The notes below the pieces were generated by a model, which did not search any database, was not told the DNA's origin, and worked only from the letters and a program-made list of their open reading frames with translations. Shown here piece by piece: positions 43,234-52,190 of a stretch of DNA of 64,000 bases. Where the stretch lies: assembly GCF_009677585.1 (NCBI RefSeq), contig NZ_WKYV01000014.1:1-64000 (forward strand), given 5' to 3'. Source of the stretch: Lactonifactor sp. BIOML-A5 (GTDB lineage: Bacteria > Bacillota > Clostridia > Lachnospirales > Lachnospiraceae). Position 1 is the first letter of the stretch. The number at the start of each line of letters is the position of its first letter. The translations under genes and the position numbers were made by a program.

Positions 43234-43891
43234 TTTTATATCCCGCCCCTCTCATGGTTTCTATGTAGTCCACACCCAGCTTTTTACGGATGTTCTTGAT
43301 GTGGGTATTCACGATTTTTTCATCGCCAATATAGTCGTAGCCCCAAACCGTGTCCAGCAGCCTTTCCCTGGACACCACCCGGCCCTGGTTCTCCAGAAGG
43401 AGCTTCAAAATCTCAAATTCCCTGGTGGTAAGGGAAACGCTTTCTGTTCCCACAAGGACGGTAAGGCTGTCCGTGTCCACCGTGATTTCCTTATAGCGGA
43501 TCACGTTATTGGGCGCAGCGCCGCCCTGTTCAGCCCGGCGCAGCACCGCTTCGATATGCTTCATCACAACCGGCATGGAAAAGGGCTTGGTGATATAATC
43601 ATCTGCCAGGGCGTCAAAGCCCTTCATCTGGCTGTCGTCATCATCCAATGCGGTGAGCATGATGATGGGAACCCGGCTCTCCTTCCGCAGGATCTCACAC
43701 ACGGCAAAGCCGTCAATTTTCGGGAGCATTAAATCCAGAAGCACCAGGTCGGGATTGTTCGCCCGGAACTGTTCGATCCCGTCCAGGCCATCAGCAGCCA
43801 GGACCACCGTGTAGCCTGCGTCCTCCAGGAACGCCTTGATAATATTCTGAATGGATTCTTCATCCTCTATAATCAAAATCATTTTTGACAT
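43217..43891 (-). CDS. OmpR-family response regulator, VanR/VncR type
   Basis: 224 residues from the ATG at 43,891 (GGAGG 8 bases upstream; the open frame to 43,924 runs into the promoter). Receiver: EDE, Asp in LVLLDLMLPKIDG, KPFSMPVV Lys; C-terminal winged helix ending RGAGYKIEKED. Its promoter carries the same 11-bp repeats as the Vex-like operon, arguing for autoregulation and control of that transporter. Confidence 0.94.
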   Translation of the reverse strand: MSKMILIIEDEESIQNIIKAFLEDAGYTVVLAADGLDGIEQFRANNPDLVLLDLMLPKIDGFAVCEILRKESRVPIIMLTALDDDDSQMKGFDALADDYITKPFSMPVVMKHIEAVLRRAEQGGAAPNNVIRYKEITVDTDSLTVLVGTESVSLTTREFEILKLLLENQGRVVSRERLLDTVWGYDYIGDEKIVNTHIKNIRKKLGVDYIETMRGAGYKIEKED

Positions 43892-43910
43892 TGCTTGCAC
43901 CTCCAAAGAT

Positions 43911-43946
43911 AGTGTAGCATACAAAGGTGGAGTTTAGGTGGAGAAG
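43911..43946 (-). promoter_or_regulatory. Phased direct-repeat operator and promoter of the VanRS-type genes
   Basis: AGGTGGAG repeats at 43,925 and 43,936 (11-base period). On the minus strand CACCTT is followed by 7 bases and TACACT (43,911-43,916), the same spacing as before the Vex-like operon. Confidence 0.78.
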
Positions 43947-43972
43947 GGGGCTTTTTTTGAAAAATCCCTCTG

Positions 43973-44029
43973 TTCATATTATACCTGAACTACAATGCCA
44001 GAAAAAGTGTGCGAATTTGAATTTTGTAT
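43973..44029. repeat. Direct repeat, left flank of the metal module
   Basis: TTCATATTAT, then CTGAACT, then GTGC with AATTTGAATTTTGTAT (44,014-44,029) recur in the same order and orientation at 55,135-55,186, with short indels. The two copies enclose cassette C and the whole metal-uptake module. Confidence 0.7.
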
Positions 44030-44082
44030 ATCCTCATAGCACGAGATTGTATGACAGGCTGTTTCTATTTGAGGAAGTCAAA

Positions 44083-44120
44083 AATGCCCCTCACCCAACA
44101 ATATCCAGGTGAGGGGCATT
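44083..44120 (-). terminator. Terminator of sigma cassette C
   Basis: AATGCCCCTCACC pairs perfectly with 44,108-44,120 around a 12-base loop, followed by TTTTGACTT on the minus strand, directly after the sigma stop. Confidence 0.88.
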
Positions 44121-44124
44121 AGAT

Positions 44125-44577
44125 TTAACTCTCCAATAAGAGCTTCAACTTTTTGAGGACCTTTATTTTCCGAACATGAACAGCATTGCGGTACACGCCA
44201 AGTTCATCTGCATATTGCCGTTCTGTCTTTTCCTCAAAGAACAGCGCCTGGATCAGCGCACGTTCCTCTGGAGTCAGCAGGGAAAGCGCGGTATGTAGCT
44301 TGTCCACTTCCAGCTTGTGAAGCACCACGCTCTCCACACTTTCCTGCTCATCGGAGAATTGCTGGGCATTTTCATCCACCAGCCGGTCCAAAGAATCTTC
44401 GCGGCTGGGGATGATCTGCACCACTTGGCCCTCCTTTCCGAGAACGAACCGCTCGGTTTTCAAATCGTTCTCAAAATAGCGCATTTTCCGGTCGCCCTGC
44501 ATGTAGGCCCGGTACACTTCATCCGTGACCTCGACATATTGGCCGCGAATCCATATTCTTTTTTTATCAGCGTCCAC
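44125..44577 (-). CDS. Sigma-70-like factor (region 4 only), cassette copy C
   Basis: 150 residues, almost identical to copies A and B; differences include Lys48, Lys93 in LEVDKLH, Ile in RKIKVLK and the end LLLES. GTG start and ribosome site as in A. Lies downstream of the DtxR-type gene and upstream of the VanRS unit. Confidence 0.88.
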   Translation of the reverse strand: MDADKKRIWIRGQYVEVTDEVYRAYMQGDRKMRYFENDLKTERFVLGKEGQVVQIIPSREDSLDRLVDENAQQFSDEQESVESVVLHKLEVDKLHTALSLLTPEERALIQALFFEEKTERQYADELGVYRNAVHVRKIKVLKKLKLLLES

Positions 44578-44594
44578 GCTGTTTTACCTCCGAT

Positions 44595-44719
44595 CAGTCT
44601 GAATTGCGAGAAATTCAGACTGGTCGGGCGGCCCCCTACAACGTGGGAATGATGGGGTTCCTCTATATAGAAAAACACACCTGCAGAATGGGACAACAGC
44701 CCTAACAGCAAGTGCGTTT
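44595..44719 (-). promoter_or_regulatory. Attenuator-like leader of sigma copy C
   Basis: The terminator-like stem AAACACACCTGC (44,673-44,684) with GCAAGTGCGTTT (44,708-44,719) has one more mismatch than in A and B, followed by TTTTTC on the minus strand. The hairpin next to the ribosome site is perfect. Confidence 0.6.
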
Positions 44720-44920
44720 CTTTTTAGTTCGTGTAAATCATGGCATGATAGTTCAGCGTGAAGGGCATAAAGCCACTGTGAACAGCAAGAGGCTTTTTTA
44801 ATGGCTTACGCTCTGTCACATTATGTCGAAACGCTTTTTCCTCCACGGCGGCTCCCTCCTAAAGCCGTCGTGTTCGTATCAGCGTATAGGCGTCACTCCT
44901 TTGTCGAGGGCATAAGGAAC

Positions 44921-45034
44921 GGCGGCCTTGATGTACTCAAAACCGCCGCAGTACCCTGAAAATCCATTATGGGCGCACGAAGCTACCTGCCCCGCAACGG
45001 TTTTTTTCTTTCCCCGTTTAGCGGGGCAGGATAG
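44921..45034 (-). repeat. GGCGGC-hairpin segment, operon 3' flank, copy 3
   Basis: GGCGGC (44,921-44,926) with ACCGCC (44,942-44,947), then CTGCCCCGC paired with GCGGGGCAG at the right end around a T-rich loop. It lies 16 bases past the DtxR-type gene stop and terminates the metal operon. Same segment as at 25,966 and 37,776. Confidence 0.75.
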
Positions 45035-45049
45035 CTTGTCTTATTCGGT

Positions 45050-45433
45050 TTATTCTTGCTCTTGTGCGGCTGCCTCTTTCAGCCGTGAAAAGCTCTCATC
45101 GCTGATAATGTGTTCAATCCGGCAGGCATCGGCCTCCGCAATCCTGGGGTCAACACCTGCGGCGATAAGCTGCTCGGTAAAAAAGCAATGGCGCTCATAG
45201 ATTTTTTCGGCAACCTCGCGACCCACATCGGTCAGATGGAGAAAGTGATCCTCGTCCATTGTGAGAAAGCCGCCGTCCCGCAAGGTAGCCACCGCATGGC
45301 ACACGCTGGGCTTTGACACCTCCATGTGCCGGGCCACATCTACGGAGCGCACCAGACCGCATTTTTTTTGGAGAACAAGGATGGCCTCCAGATAATCTTC
45401 ACCGGATGCGGTGGTATGTTGCTTTTTCTCCAT
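45050..45433 (-). CDS. DtxR/MntR-family metal-dependent repressor
   Basis: 127 residues from the ATG at 45,433 (GGAGG 5 bases upstream; a longer frame begins at 45,472). Winged helix GEDYLEAILVLQKKCGLVRSVDVARHMEVSKPSVCHAVATL, then the metal-binding/dimer region with HCFFTEQLIAAGVDP and ADACRIEHIISDES. No SH3-like third domain, as in MntR. It senses Fe2+ or Mn2+ and closes the metal-uptake operon. Its operator is not obvious. Confidence 0.92.
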   Translation of the reverse strand: MEKKQHTTASGEDYLEAILVLQKKCGLVRSVDVARHMEVSKPSVCHAVATLRDGGFLTMDEDHFLHLTDVGREVAEKIYERHCFFTEQLIAAGVDPRIAEADACRIEHIISDESFSRLKEAAAQEQE

Positions 45434-45487
45434 GTGTTCCTCCCATGCCATTCGTACCAGCAAAGAAAACATATTGGCTCCTTTTTG

Positions 45488-47233
45488 TTACTGTGTTTTA
45501 TCACCGGACAGCTTCCAGTTGATTGCCTTTTCTCTAACATTCACAAAATCGGCATAAATGCCGGGCTGCTCCATCAACTCCTGATGTGTACCTCGTTGGA
45601 CAATTCCGCCGTTTGCAATAACAACAATCTGCTGGGCATTGCGAACCGTTTTCAGCCGATGAGCAATAATGATAACAGTCTTATCTTCTGTTAGTTTCTC
45701 AATGGCCTGCTGGAGTTCCGCCTCATTTTCCGGGTCCACACTGCTTGTTGCCTCGTCCAGAATGATGATAGGGGTATCCTTCAAAATAGCCCGCGCAATC
45801 GAAATCCGTTGTTTTTCGCCGCCGGATAGAGTAGCGCCGCTCTCGCCAATGACGGTATCATAACCGTTTGGCAGTGCCATGATAAAATCATGGCAACACG
45901 CACTCTTTGCAGCTCGGACAACTTCTTCGTGAGTGGCATCCGGTTTACCAAACTTGATGTTGTTCTCAATGCTATCCGCAAAGAGAAAAACATTCTGAAA
46001 GACCATGCTGATATTGGAAAGCAAGCTGTCCAGCTTATACTCCCGTATGTCGGTGCCTCCCAGTTTGATACACCCTTCATCTACATCCCAAAAACGAGCA
46101 ATCAAGCTGCACAATGTCGTTTTACCAGAGCCAGACGGACCGACTATCGCCGTAGTGGTTTTTGCGGGGATCGTCAGATTGACATGGTTCAAAATTCGGT
46201 GATCGCCATAAGAAAAGCCAACATCCTGCAATTCAATCGTGGTATCTTTCGGAGTAATATCTTTGCCGGACAAGTCCATTACTGGTGTATCGTCAATAGC
46301 GTCCACCTTGTCGATGGAACTTTCGATTAACCGAAGGGCAAAGGACTTTCCTCCCGCGGCCTCCAGTTCGCTGAAAATCAGGAAGGAGGCAACACACATC
46401 AGCAGGCAGTACACCAGTGTCATGCTGCTTTGCAGATAGAACAGGATAGAGCAAAACATGATTGCCACACTCGCCAATCGCAAAACAAACAGTTGCACCA
46501 TTCCGTAAGGTCCGAAAACGGTTTCCAGTTTGGTATTGCGTGCTCGGCTTTCCTCAATGGCCTGTTTCATTTTCTGATTCGATCCGCCACCGAGATTAAA
46601 GGACTTTACAATACCCATCCCCTGGATATATTCCAGTGTGGCGCCTACCAAGTCCTCCTGTGCCGCCTGCCGTTTAGGAGATACTTCCTGTGATTTCTTT
46701 TGAAGTGCGGAGTTACAGAGCAAAAACAGCGCAATCCCCAGGCAAGCCAGCAGACCAATCCTCCAGTCAAAGAAAAACATCACAATGGTAATAACCGTTA
46801 CATGGATAAAACCGTGGATTACTGTAATTAGAACCGATGGCGCATTATTCTCCACATCGCTGATTGTCGTGGTGACAGTGGAGGTCAGGTCCCCCAGGCT
46901 ATGGCTGTTAAAGTAGCCCATCGGCATATACTTCATCCTGTCGCCCACATGGATGCGCTTATCCGCGCACATAAAATAGCCAACTCTTGTTTGTGAAAAG
47001 TCTGAAATATAGCTGCAAACGATTTTTCCAATCACCCCTGCCAAAAGAAGCAGAAAAGCGAACAGAATATCCCGCCCTTTGGTTCCTTCCACCAGTTCAT
47101 TGAGGATCAGAAAAAGAGCGCCGATCTGAAACATATCAAAGATTGAGTGCAGCAGGCTGAACACCACTGACTTTTTCAGAACCCTTTTCCAGCGGCCAGA
47201 AAAAGCATAGATTTTCTTTAAGGCAGTAATCAT
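45488..47233 (-). CDS. Fused ABC membrane/ATPase protein, YbtQ/IrtB-like
   Basis: 581 residues: six-helix type IV exporter-fold domain (about 1-300) and ATPase domain with Walker A GPSGSGKTT, signature LSGGEKQRISIARAIL, Walker B IIILDEATSSVD and switch His IIAHRLKTV. Overlaps the partner gene by four bases; the two would form a heterodimer. In YbtPQ and IrtAB this fold imports ferric siderophores rather than exporting; the DtxR-type gene next to it favours that role here. Confidence 0.88.
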   Translation of the reverse strand: MITALKKIYAFSGRWKRVLKKSVVFSLLHSIFDMFQIGALFLILNELVEGTKGRDILFAFLLLLAGVIGKIVCSYISDFSQTRVGYFMCADKRIHVGDRMKYMPMGYFNSHSLGDLTSTVTTTISDVENNAPSVLITVIHGFIHVTVITIVMFFFDWRIGLLACLGIALFLLCNSALQKKSQEVSPKRQAAQEDLVGATLEYIQGMGIVKSFNLGGGSNQKMKQAIEESRARNTKLETVFGPYGMVQLFVLRLASVAIMFCSILFYLQSSMTLVYCLLMCVASFLIFSELEAAGGKSFALRLIESSIDKVDAIDDTPVMDLSGKDITPKDTTIELQDVGFSYGDHRILNHVNLTIPAKTTTAIVGPSGSGKTTLCSLIARFWDVDEGCIKLGGTDIREYKLDSLLSNISMVFQNVFLFADSIENNIKFGKPDATHEEVVRAAKSACCHDFIMALPNGYDTVIGESGATLSGGEKQRISIARAILKDTPIIILDEATSSVDPENEAELQQAIEKLTEDKTVIIIAHRLKTVRNAQQIVVIANGGIVQRGTHQELMEQPGIYADFVNVREKAINWKLSGDKTQ

Positions 47234-48990
47234 GCCGTTGCACCTCCTTCATCACGGCTCCCAATATGGGCCTGCCACATTTCTTTGTAAAGCGGGCAAT
47301 TTTGCAGAAGTTCCTCATGTGTTCCGGTTGCCTCGATCCGCCCTTGATTCACCACCACAAGCTGATCTGCGCCTGTCACTGTATAAAGTCGATGAGCGAC
47401 CATAATCAGAGTCTTGCCCTGTACCAATTTAGAAATAGCCTCTTGAACCAGACTTTCATTCTCAGGGTCAAGGTAAGCTGTTGCCTCATCGAAAATAATA
47501 ATAGGGGCATCTTTCAGCATGGCTCTGGCGATGGCAATTCGCTGCCGCTCCCCCCCCGACAAGTGGCCGCCTGCACCGCCCACAATCGTGTCATACCCAT
47601 GCTCCAGACCCATGATGAAGTCATGACAACCGCACTTTCGGGCAACATCTTCTACTTCCTGATCGGTGGCCGACAATCGCCCCATACGGATGTTTTCACG
47701 GATACTTTCATCAAAGAGGTAATTATCCTGCGATACATAAGACACATAAGAGGAAAGCTGCGACAGGGGAATCTTCTTCAAATCCACCCCGCCAAGAGTA
47801 ATCACGCCGGATGTTGCCTCCCAAAAGCCGGTAATCAATTTAGTAATCGTTGACTTGCCAGAACCGGAAGGCCCTACTAAAGCTGTCATCGTTCCAGGTT
47901 GTATTGTCAGATTGATATGATCCAATATGGGCTTCGGGTCCTTCAGGTCATAAGAAAAGGAAACATCCTGGAAGTGAATAGACAGGTCGTGAATATCAGC
48001 ATTGTGGTCCGGCCGCACCATTTCCGGTGCATCCAGCAGATTTCCAACCTCTCCAACAATCGTGCCAAGCTGCGAAATATTGTCAGTAAATTTAATCGCT
48101 CCCAAAATCGGGCCGACAATACCCAGGGACAAAATCATAATAGTCAGAAAAACCGGAGCGGACAGGGTTCCATGTTGATACAAAATTGCACCAATGGGAA
48201 GAACCGCCAACCAAACACTGGGCCAGATCGTATTGCTCATAGACATAAACAACTGCGTATCCTTCATCCAGTCAACCGCATAACGGGCATCGTCATTGAC
48301 CGCGTCGGAATACTTCTGATAAGAGTTGGCCGACTGATTGAATGCCTTGATAACCTCAATACCGCCTACATACTCAATAATCGTGGCGTTCATTTTTTGA
48401 ACCCGTTTCATCAAGCCGGAAAATCGTTCGCTATATCCCCGTGACATTCCCATATAGCACAGAAAACCAATGGGTAGGGTCACAAGAGAAGCCAGTGCCA
48501 TGCGCCAGTCTAAAATAAACAGATAGACAATAATACACAGCGGGACGAACAGATTCGATGTCATCTCCGGCACCAGATGTGCGAGGATCGGCTCCATGCT
48601 CTCTACCCGATCAACGATGACATCCTTGAACCGGCCAGAGGATTGATCCATGATGTAACCCATCGGCACCCGTGAGAGTTTGTCGGCAATTTTAATACGG
48701 ACTTCTTTCAAAGTCTGGAATGTCGCTGTATGAGATACGGTTGTTGAAAGGGTAGAAAAAAACAGTTTTAGTGTGAAACCAAGCAATATTATGCCGCACC
48801 AAAGCGCATAAGTGTTTAGGGCAGTCACGCCATCGATCAGACAGAGCATGATATAAGCGATGGCGAAGTATGGGACCATCCCGCAAGCCACACCTAAGAT
48901 AGCCAGGATGATGGAGAGCGCGTAGGCTCTCCGATGTGCGCCAGCCAGCTCCCATAACCGCTTGACTGGTGATGGTGTTTGTTTCATCAT
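47230..48990 (-). CDS. Fused ABC membrane/ATPase protein, YbtP/IrtA-like
   Basis: 586 residues, same architecture: membrane domain with HTATFQTLKEVRIKIADKLSRVPMGY coupling region, Walker A GPSGSGKST, signature LSGGERQRIAIARAML, Walker B IIIFDEATAYLD, switch His MVAHRLYTV. Follows the binding-protein gene after 69 bases. Heterodimer partner of the product at 45,488. A drug exporter remains possible from sequence alone. Confidence 0.88.
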   Translation of the reverse strand: MMKQTPSPVKRLWELAGAHRRAYALSIILAILGVACGMVPYFAIAYIMLCLIDGVTALNTYALWCGIILLGFTLKLFFSTLSTTVSHTATFQTLKEVRIKIADKLSRVPMGYIMDQSSGRFKDVIVDRVESMEPILAHLVPEMTSNLFVPLCIIVYLFILDWRMALASLVTLPIGFLCYMGMSRGYSERFSGLMKRVQKMNATIIEYVGGIEVIKAFNQSANSYQKYSDAVNDDARYAVDWMKDTQLFMSMSNTIWPSVWLAVLPIGAILYQHGTLSAPVFLTIMILSLGIVGPILGAIKFTDNISQLGTIVGEVGNLLDAPEMVRPDHNADIHDLSIHFQDVSFSYDLKDPKPILDHINLTIQPGTMTALVGPSGSGKSTITKLITGFWEATSGVITLGGVDLKKIPLSQLSSYVSYVSQDNYLFDESIRENIRMGRLSATDQEVEDVARKCGCHDFIMGLEHGYDTIVGGAGGHLSGGERQRIAIARAMLKDAPIIIFDEATAYLDPENESLVQEAISKLVQGKTLIMVAHRLYTVTGADQLVVVNQGRIEATGTHEELLQNCPLYKEMWQAHIGSRDEGGATA

Positions 48991-49059
48991 CTCTCACCCT
49001 CCATAAAAGCAATACGGGGCAGTCGGCCCCTCCCGACCACCCCGCATCGCCAAGCTGTG

Positions 49060-50685
49060 TTATTCTGCCGGAGTGATCTGTGTCACATCCAGGAAAGCAT
49101 AATCAGAAGCAAAGTTATAATCTGCAATCTTGTCCGTGTTATAGACGATCATATCCATCTGGTGAGTGAGAGGAACATCCAGCACCTGGTCAAGATCTGT
49201 ATTGATGAGCAGTTCAAACAACTCCCGCAGCCGGGTATCATCGTTGCAGGTCTTAAACTCGCTCAATGCGGAAATAAACTCATCGGAATTATCCAACAGA
49301 GGGATGGAAACATCTTCCGGCATCTGAGCCATCATTGCAGAGAACCAGCATTGCGGCATAGCATAGTTGAAGAAACCTGCGGTCATAGCGGTAATATCCC
49401 ATCCCGTGGGTTCCATATAGCTTGCGTACCATTCCATCTTTTCCATGCTCTTGATCTCAACTTCAATTCCAACTTCTGCAAGCTGGCTCTGGATCAAAGT
49501 GGCGATGGAGCCGATGGTGCTGTCATCCGTGGGGCAGGTAAAGACTATATGAAGCGGTGTTCCATCCTTTTCCCGGATTCCGGTGGATTCGTTCATAGCC
49601 CATCCTGCCTCGTCAAGAAGCTGATTGGCACGATCCACATTGTAGGTATAATCTATCGTGCCGCAAATATCCGAGTAGGGAGTTCCATCAGGTACAATGG
49701 TGTCAGCCACAGGCTCATAGCCATAGGTTAGGCCCTCGGAAATTGCACCTTTGTCAATGGCATACGCCAGGGCCTGCCGCACGCTCAAATCAGCCAGATT
49801 CCCATTGAAGTTCAAAATGATATTGCGGATCGTCGAGCCGGAAGGCGCAAACTTGCCCTCAATCCCCTCAATGGCGGTGGCCTGGTTATAGTCCTCATAG
49901 CTCAACTCAGCGGAGCCGTAAATCAGGTCAATCTCACCGGTCTGTAATGCCTGCACACGGGAGGCATTGTCAGGAATGTACTTCGCTACGATTTTGTCGT
50001 AGTAGGGCTGCTCACCCCAATAGTTTTCGTTGCGGACAAAGGTGGTGTACTGGCCCGCCACATATTCATCATAGACATAAGGACCGGTTCCGGCATAACC
50101 GTTGACCGTCTGGAAGTCTCCCTGGGTAATCAGTTTCGGAGAAATCATAGTGCAGACATCCGGCCAGCAAAAATCGTTGATGTATGCAAAGTATGGCGTG
50201 TCATAGGTCAGACGGATGGTGTATTCATCCACCGCCTCAATATTGGTATAGTTGACAACACCGGGCAGCGATGCGAAAGACGGGTTGATATGCCAGGACT
50301 CAATATTGGCAATCGCTGCCTCTGCATTAAAAGGTTCTCCATCATGGAAGGTCACACCCTGACGTAGATAAAAGGTAAGCTGTGTGCCATCTTCACTCAG
50401 TTCCCAATCTTCCGCCAGCACCGGTTGGATCTCCCCATCCACATATTTCACAAGACCCTCATAAAGCAGTTTCTGAGTGGGGCGGTTATCCGCAATCATA
50501 TAGAGGGGAGAAAGGGTTGTTGTTTCGCCAATCGTGGCGATGTTCAAGACCTTTTCGCTCGTTTCCGTTCCGCTTGTTTCATCTGCGGTGTCGCTGTTGC
50601 TGGGGGTTCCGCCGCAGCCGGCAAGCAGACCCATACACATAACAGCGGCAAGAGCGAGGCCCAAAACACGTTTGGTTCGTTTCAT
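49060..50685 (-). CDS. Solute-binding lipoprotein, NikA/OppA family (SBP_bac_5)
   Basis: 541 residues with a lipoprotein signal (LAGC, lipidated Cys24) and the SBP_bac_5 fold: LLYEGLVKYVDGEIQPVLAEDWELSEDG, FYLRQGVTFHDGEPFNAEA, and GTGPYVYDEYVAGQ. NikA, CntA (metal-staphylopine) and OppA share it; the nearby DtxR-type and YbtPQ-like genes point to a metal chelate. 30 bases downstream of the second ATPase gene. Confidence 0.9.
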   Translation of the reverse strand: MKRTKRVLGLALAAVMCMGLLAGCGGTPSNSDTADETSGTETSEKVLNIATIGETTTLSPLYMIADNRPTQKLLYEGLVKYVDGEIQPVLAEDWELSEDGTQLTFYLRQGVTFHDGEPFNAEAAIANIESWHINPSFASLPGVVNYTNIEAVDEYTIRLTYDTPYFAYINDFCWPDVCTMISPKLITQGDFQTVNGYAGTGPYVYDEYVAGQYTTFVRNENYWGEQPYYDKIVAKYIPDNASRVQALQTGEIDLIYGSAELSYEDYNQATAIEGIEGKFAPSGSTIRNIILNFNGNLADLSVRQALAYAIDKGAISEGLTYGYEPVADTIVPDGTPYSDICGTIDYTYNVDRANQLLDEAGWAMNESTGIREKDGTPLHIVFTCPTDDSTIGSIATLIQSQLAEVGIEVEIKSMEKMEWYASYMEPTGWDITAMTAGFFNYAMPQCWFSAMMAQMPEDVSIPLLDNSDEFISALSEFKTCNDDTRLRELFELLINTDLDQVLDVPLTHQMDMIVYNTDKIADYNFASDYAFLDVTQITPAE

Positions 50686-50715
50686 CTCGTTTCGTTCCTT
50701 TCTGTGATTTTATAT

Positions 50716-51414
50716 TTATCGAACGGCCTTTTTAGTAAATTTGCCGTGTTCGATCTCATAAATGACCTCGCAGAGCCGCGAGGCAACTTGAATGTCATGG
50801 GTAATGACCAAGTAGGCGCAGTCATGCTCCTGCTCATATTTTTCCAAAAGTTGAAGGACCGCTTCTGTTGAAATCAAATCAAGGCCTGCGGTTACTTCGT
50901 CCAGAATTAGAAATTCCGGTGATATAGACAGGGAGCGCAGCAATGCAAGCCGCCGCTGTTCCCCGCCGGACAGTTTTCGGACCGGAGTATCAAGGAGGCT
51001 TTTGGATAAACCGGTTTGTTCCATCAATTCAGCAATACGGTTTTTTCGCTGCGACGGAGAAAGATCAGTCAGATTTACAAGGGCTTCCTCTACATTTTTG
51101 GATGTACTCCATGATGGATTTAGTGTTCCGCCAGCATCCTGAAATACCGCTTGGATCTTGCCCCGATATTTTCTCCATTCACGCAGACCCCATTTTGTGG
51201 TATCAACGCCATTGATAAGGACACGTCCCTCAGAGGGGCGTTCCAGTCCAATCATCAATCGAGCCAGGGTGCTTTTTCCGCTGCCGCTTTCGCCCATAAT
51301 GGCGATGCTATGGCCCTGCTCCCATATCAGTGAGGCGTGATCCAATGCACAAAATGTTTCCCCCTGCGCATCATAGTAGGTTCTGGTGAGGTTATCTAAT
51401 TCAATGCGGTCCAT
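50716..51414 (-). CDS. Oligopeptide/nickel-type ABC ATPase, NikE/OppF-like
   Basis: 232 residues: Walker A GESGSGKST, signature LSGGEQRRLALLRSL, Walker B FLILDEVTAGLD and switch His VITHDIQ. The ATG at 51,414 is inside the 3' end of the NikD-like gene; a longer in-frame start at 51,468 is not used because the N-terminus MDRIELDNLTRTYYDAQG fits the family. Second ATPase of the importer. Confidence 0.9.
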   Translation of the reverse strand: MDRIELDNLTRTYYDAQGETFCALDHASLIWEQGHSIAIMGESGSGKSTLARLMIGLERPSEGRVLINGVDTTKWGLREWRKYRGKIQAVFQDAGGTLNPSWSTSKNVEEALVNLTDLSPSQRKNRIAELMEQTGLSKSLLDTPVRKLSGGEQRRLALLRSLSISPEFLILDEVTAGLDLISTEAVLQLLEKYEQEHDCAYLVITHDIQVASRLCEVIYEIEHGKFTKKAVR

Positions 51415-52190
51415 TTCCAGTTCACCTCCTCCCGGTGACAGGCAGCTTCGGCAAATCGTTTGGTCCACGGCTGCTGCGGGTGAATGAATAGCTGCTCAGT
51501 CGCCTGTGTTTCAATAATTTTTCCATGTTCCATCACATGAGTGATAGGGCATAGGGCTTTCATTGCCTCAGTATCATGGGAGATGAACAAAATCGCTGCT
51601 GTTTCTTGATATTCCCTCAGTAACTCCAGTAATAAATCCCGATTTGCTTCGTCAAGGGCGCTGGTCGGTTCGTCTGCCAAAACATATTTAGGCTTCGTCC
51701 CCAAAATCAGCGCCATAGCAATCCGCTGAAGCATACCACCGGATAACTCTCCAGGATATGCACTCAGCACTCGCTTCGTATCGGTCAGGTTGACTTTCCG
51801 CAGCACATTTTCCGCAAGCGCGTGGGCCTGTTTTTTATCCAAACCAGTGTGCATACGGAGCGTTTCAATGATCTGCCGCTCCATCTTTGCGTGTGGGAAA
51901 AACGCTGTCATTGGGTTTTGCGGAATAAATCCAATCGTTTCCCCGCAAAGCATTCGGCGCTCCTTCGCACTATGCGTCAGCAAATTGTCTCCATCCAGGA
52001 GAATTTGACCCTGTGGGATTTCCAGATCGCCGCCGTTCATCCCCATAATGGATTTAATCAAAGTTGTTTTTCCGGAGCCGCTGGCTCCAGTCAGTCCAAT
52101 ACAAGTCCCTTCGTCAATAGACAATGAAACATCGGTTAAAATCGGTGCGTTATTTTTTACTTTCACGGTCAGTTTTTTGATCTCAAGCAT
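51396..52190 (-). CDS. Oligopeptide/nickel-type ABC ATPase, NikD/OppD-like
   Basis: 264 residues: Walker A GASGSGKTT, signature LSGGMLQRIAMALIL, Walker B YVLADEPTSALD, switch His FISHDTEA, and the C-terminal part TEQLFIHPQQPWTKRFAEA typical of the Opp/Nik group. The start ATG at 52,190 overlaps the permease stop by one base; an upstream frame to 52,328 runs through the permease gene. Confidence 0.92.
   Translation of the reverse strand: MLEIKKLTVKVKNNAPILTDVSLSIDEGTCIGLTGASGSGKTTLIKSIMGMNGGDLEIPQGQILLDGDNLLTHSAKERRMLCGETIGFIPQNPMTAFFPHAKMERQIIETLRMHTGLDKKQAHALAENVLRKVNLTDTKRVLSAYPGELSGGMLQRIAMALILGTKPKYVLADEPTSALDEANRDLLLELLREYQETAAILFISHDTEAMKALCPITHVMEHGKIIETQATEQLFIHPQQPWTKRFAEAACHREEVNWKWTALN

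Larger units (their letters stand above)
44125..44772 (-). repeat. Sigma cassette repeat, copy C
   Basis: Third copy of the unit. Unlike copy B it stays similar to copy A beyond this point, through the leader-peptide region (GTG at 44,846 with the same ribosome site) to the GGCGGC segment at 44,921. Confidence 0.9.
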
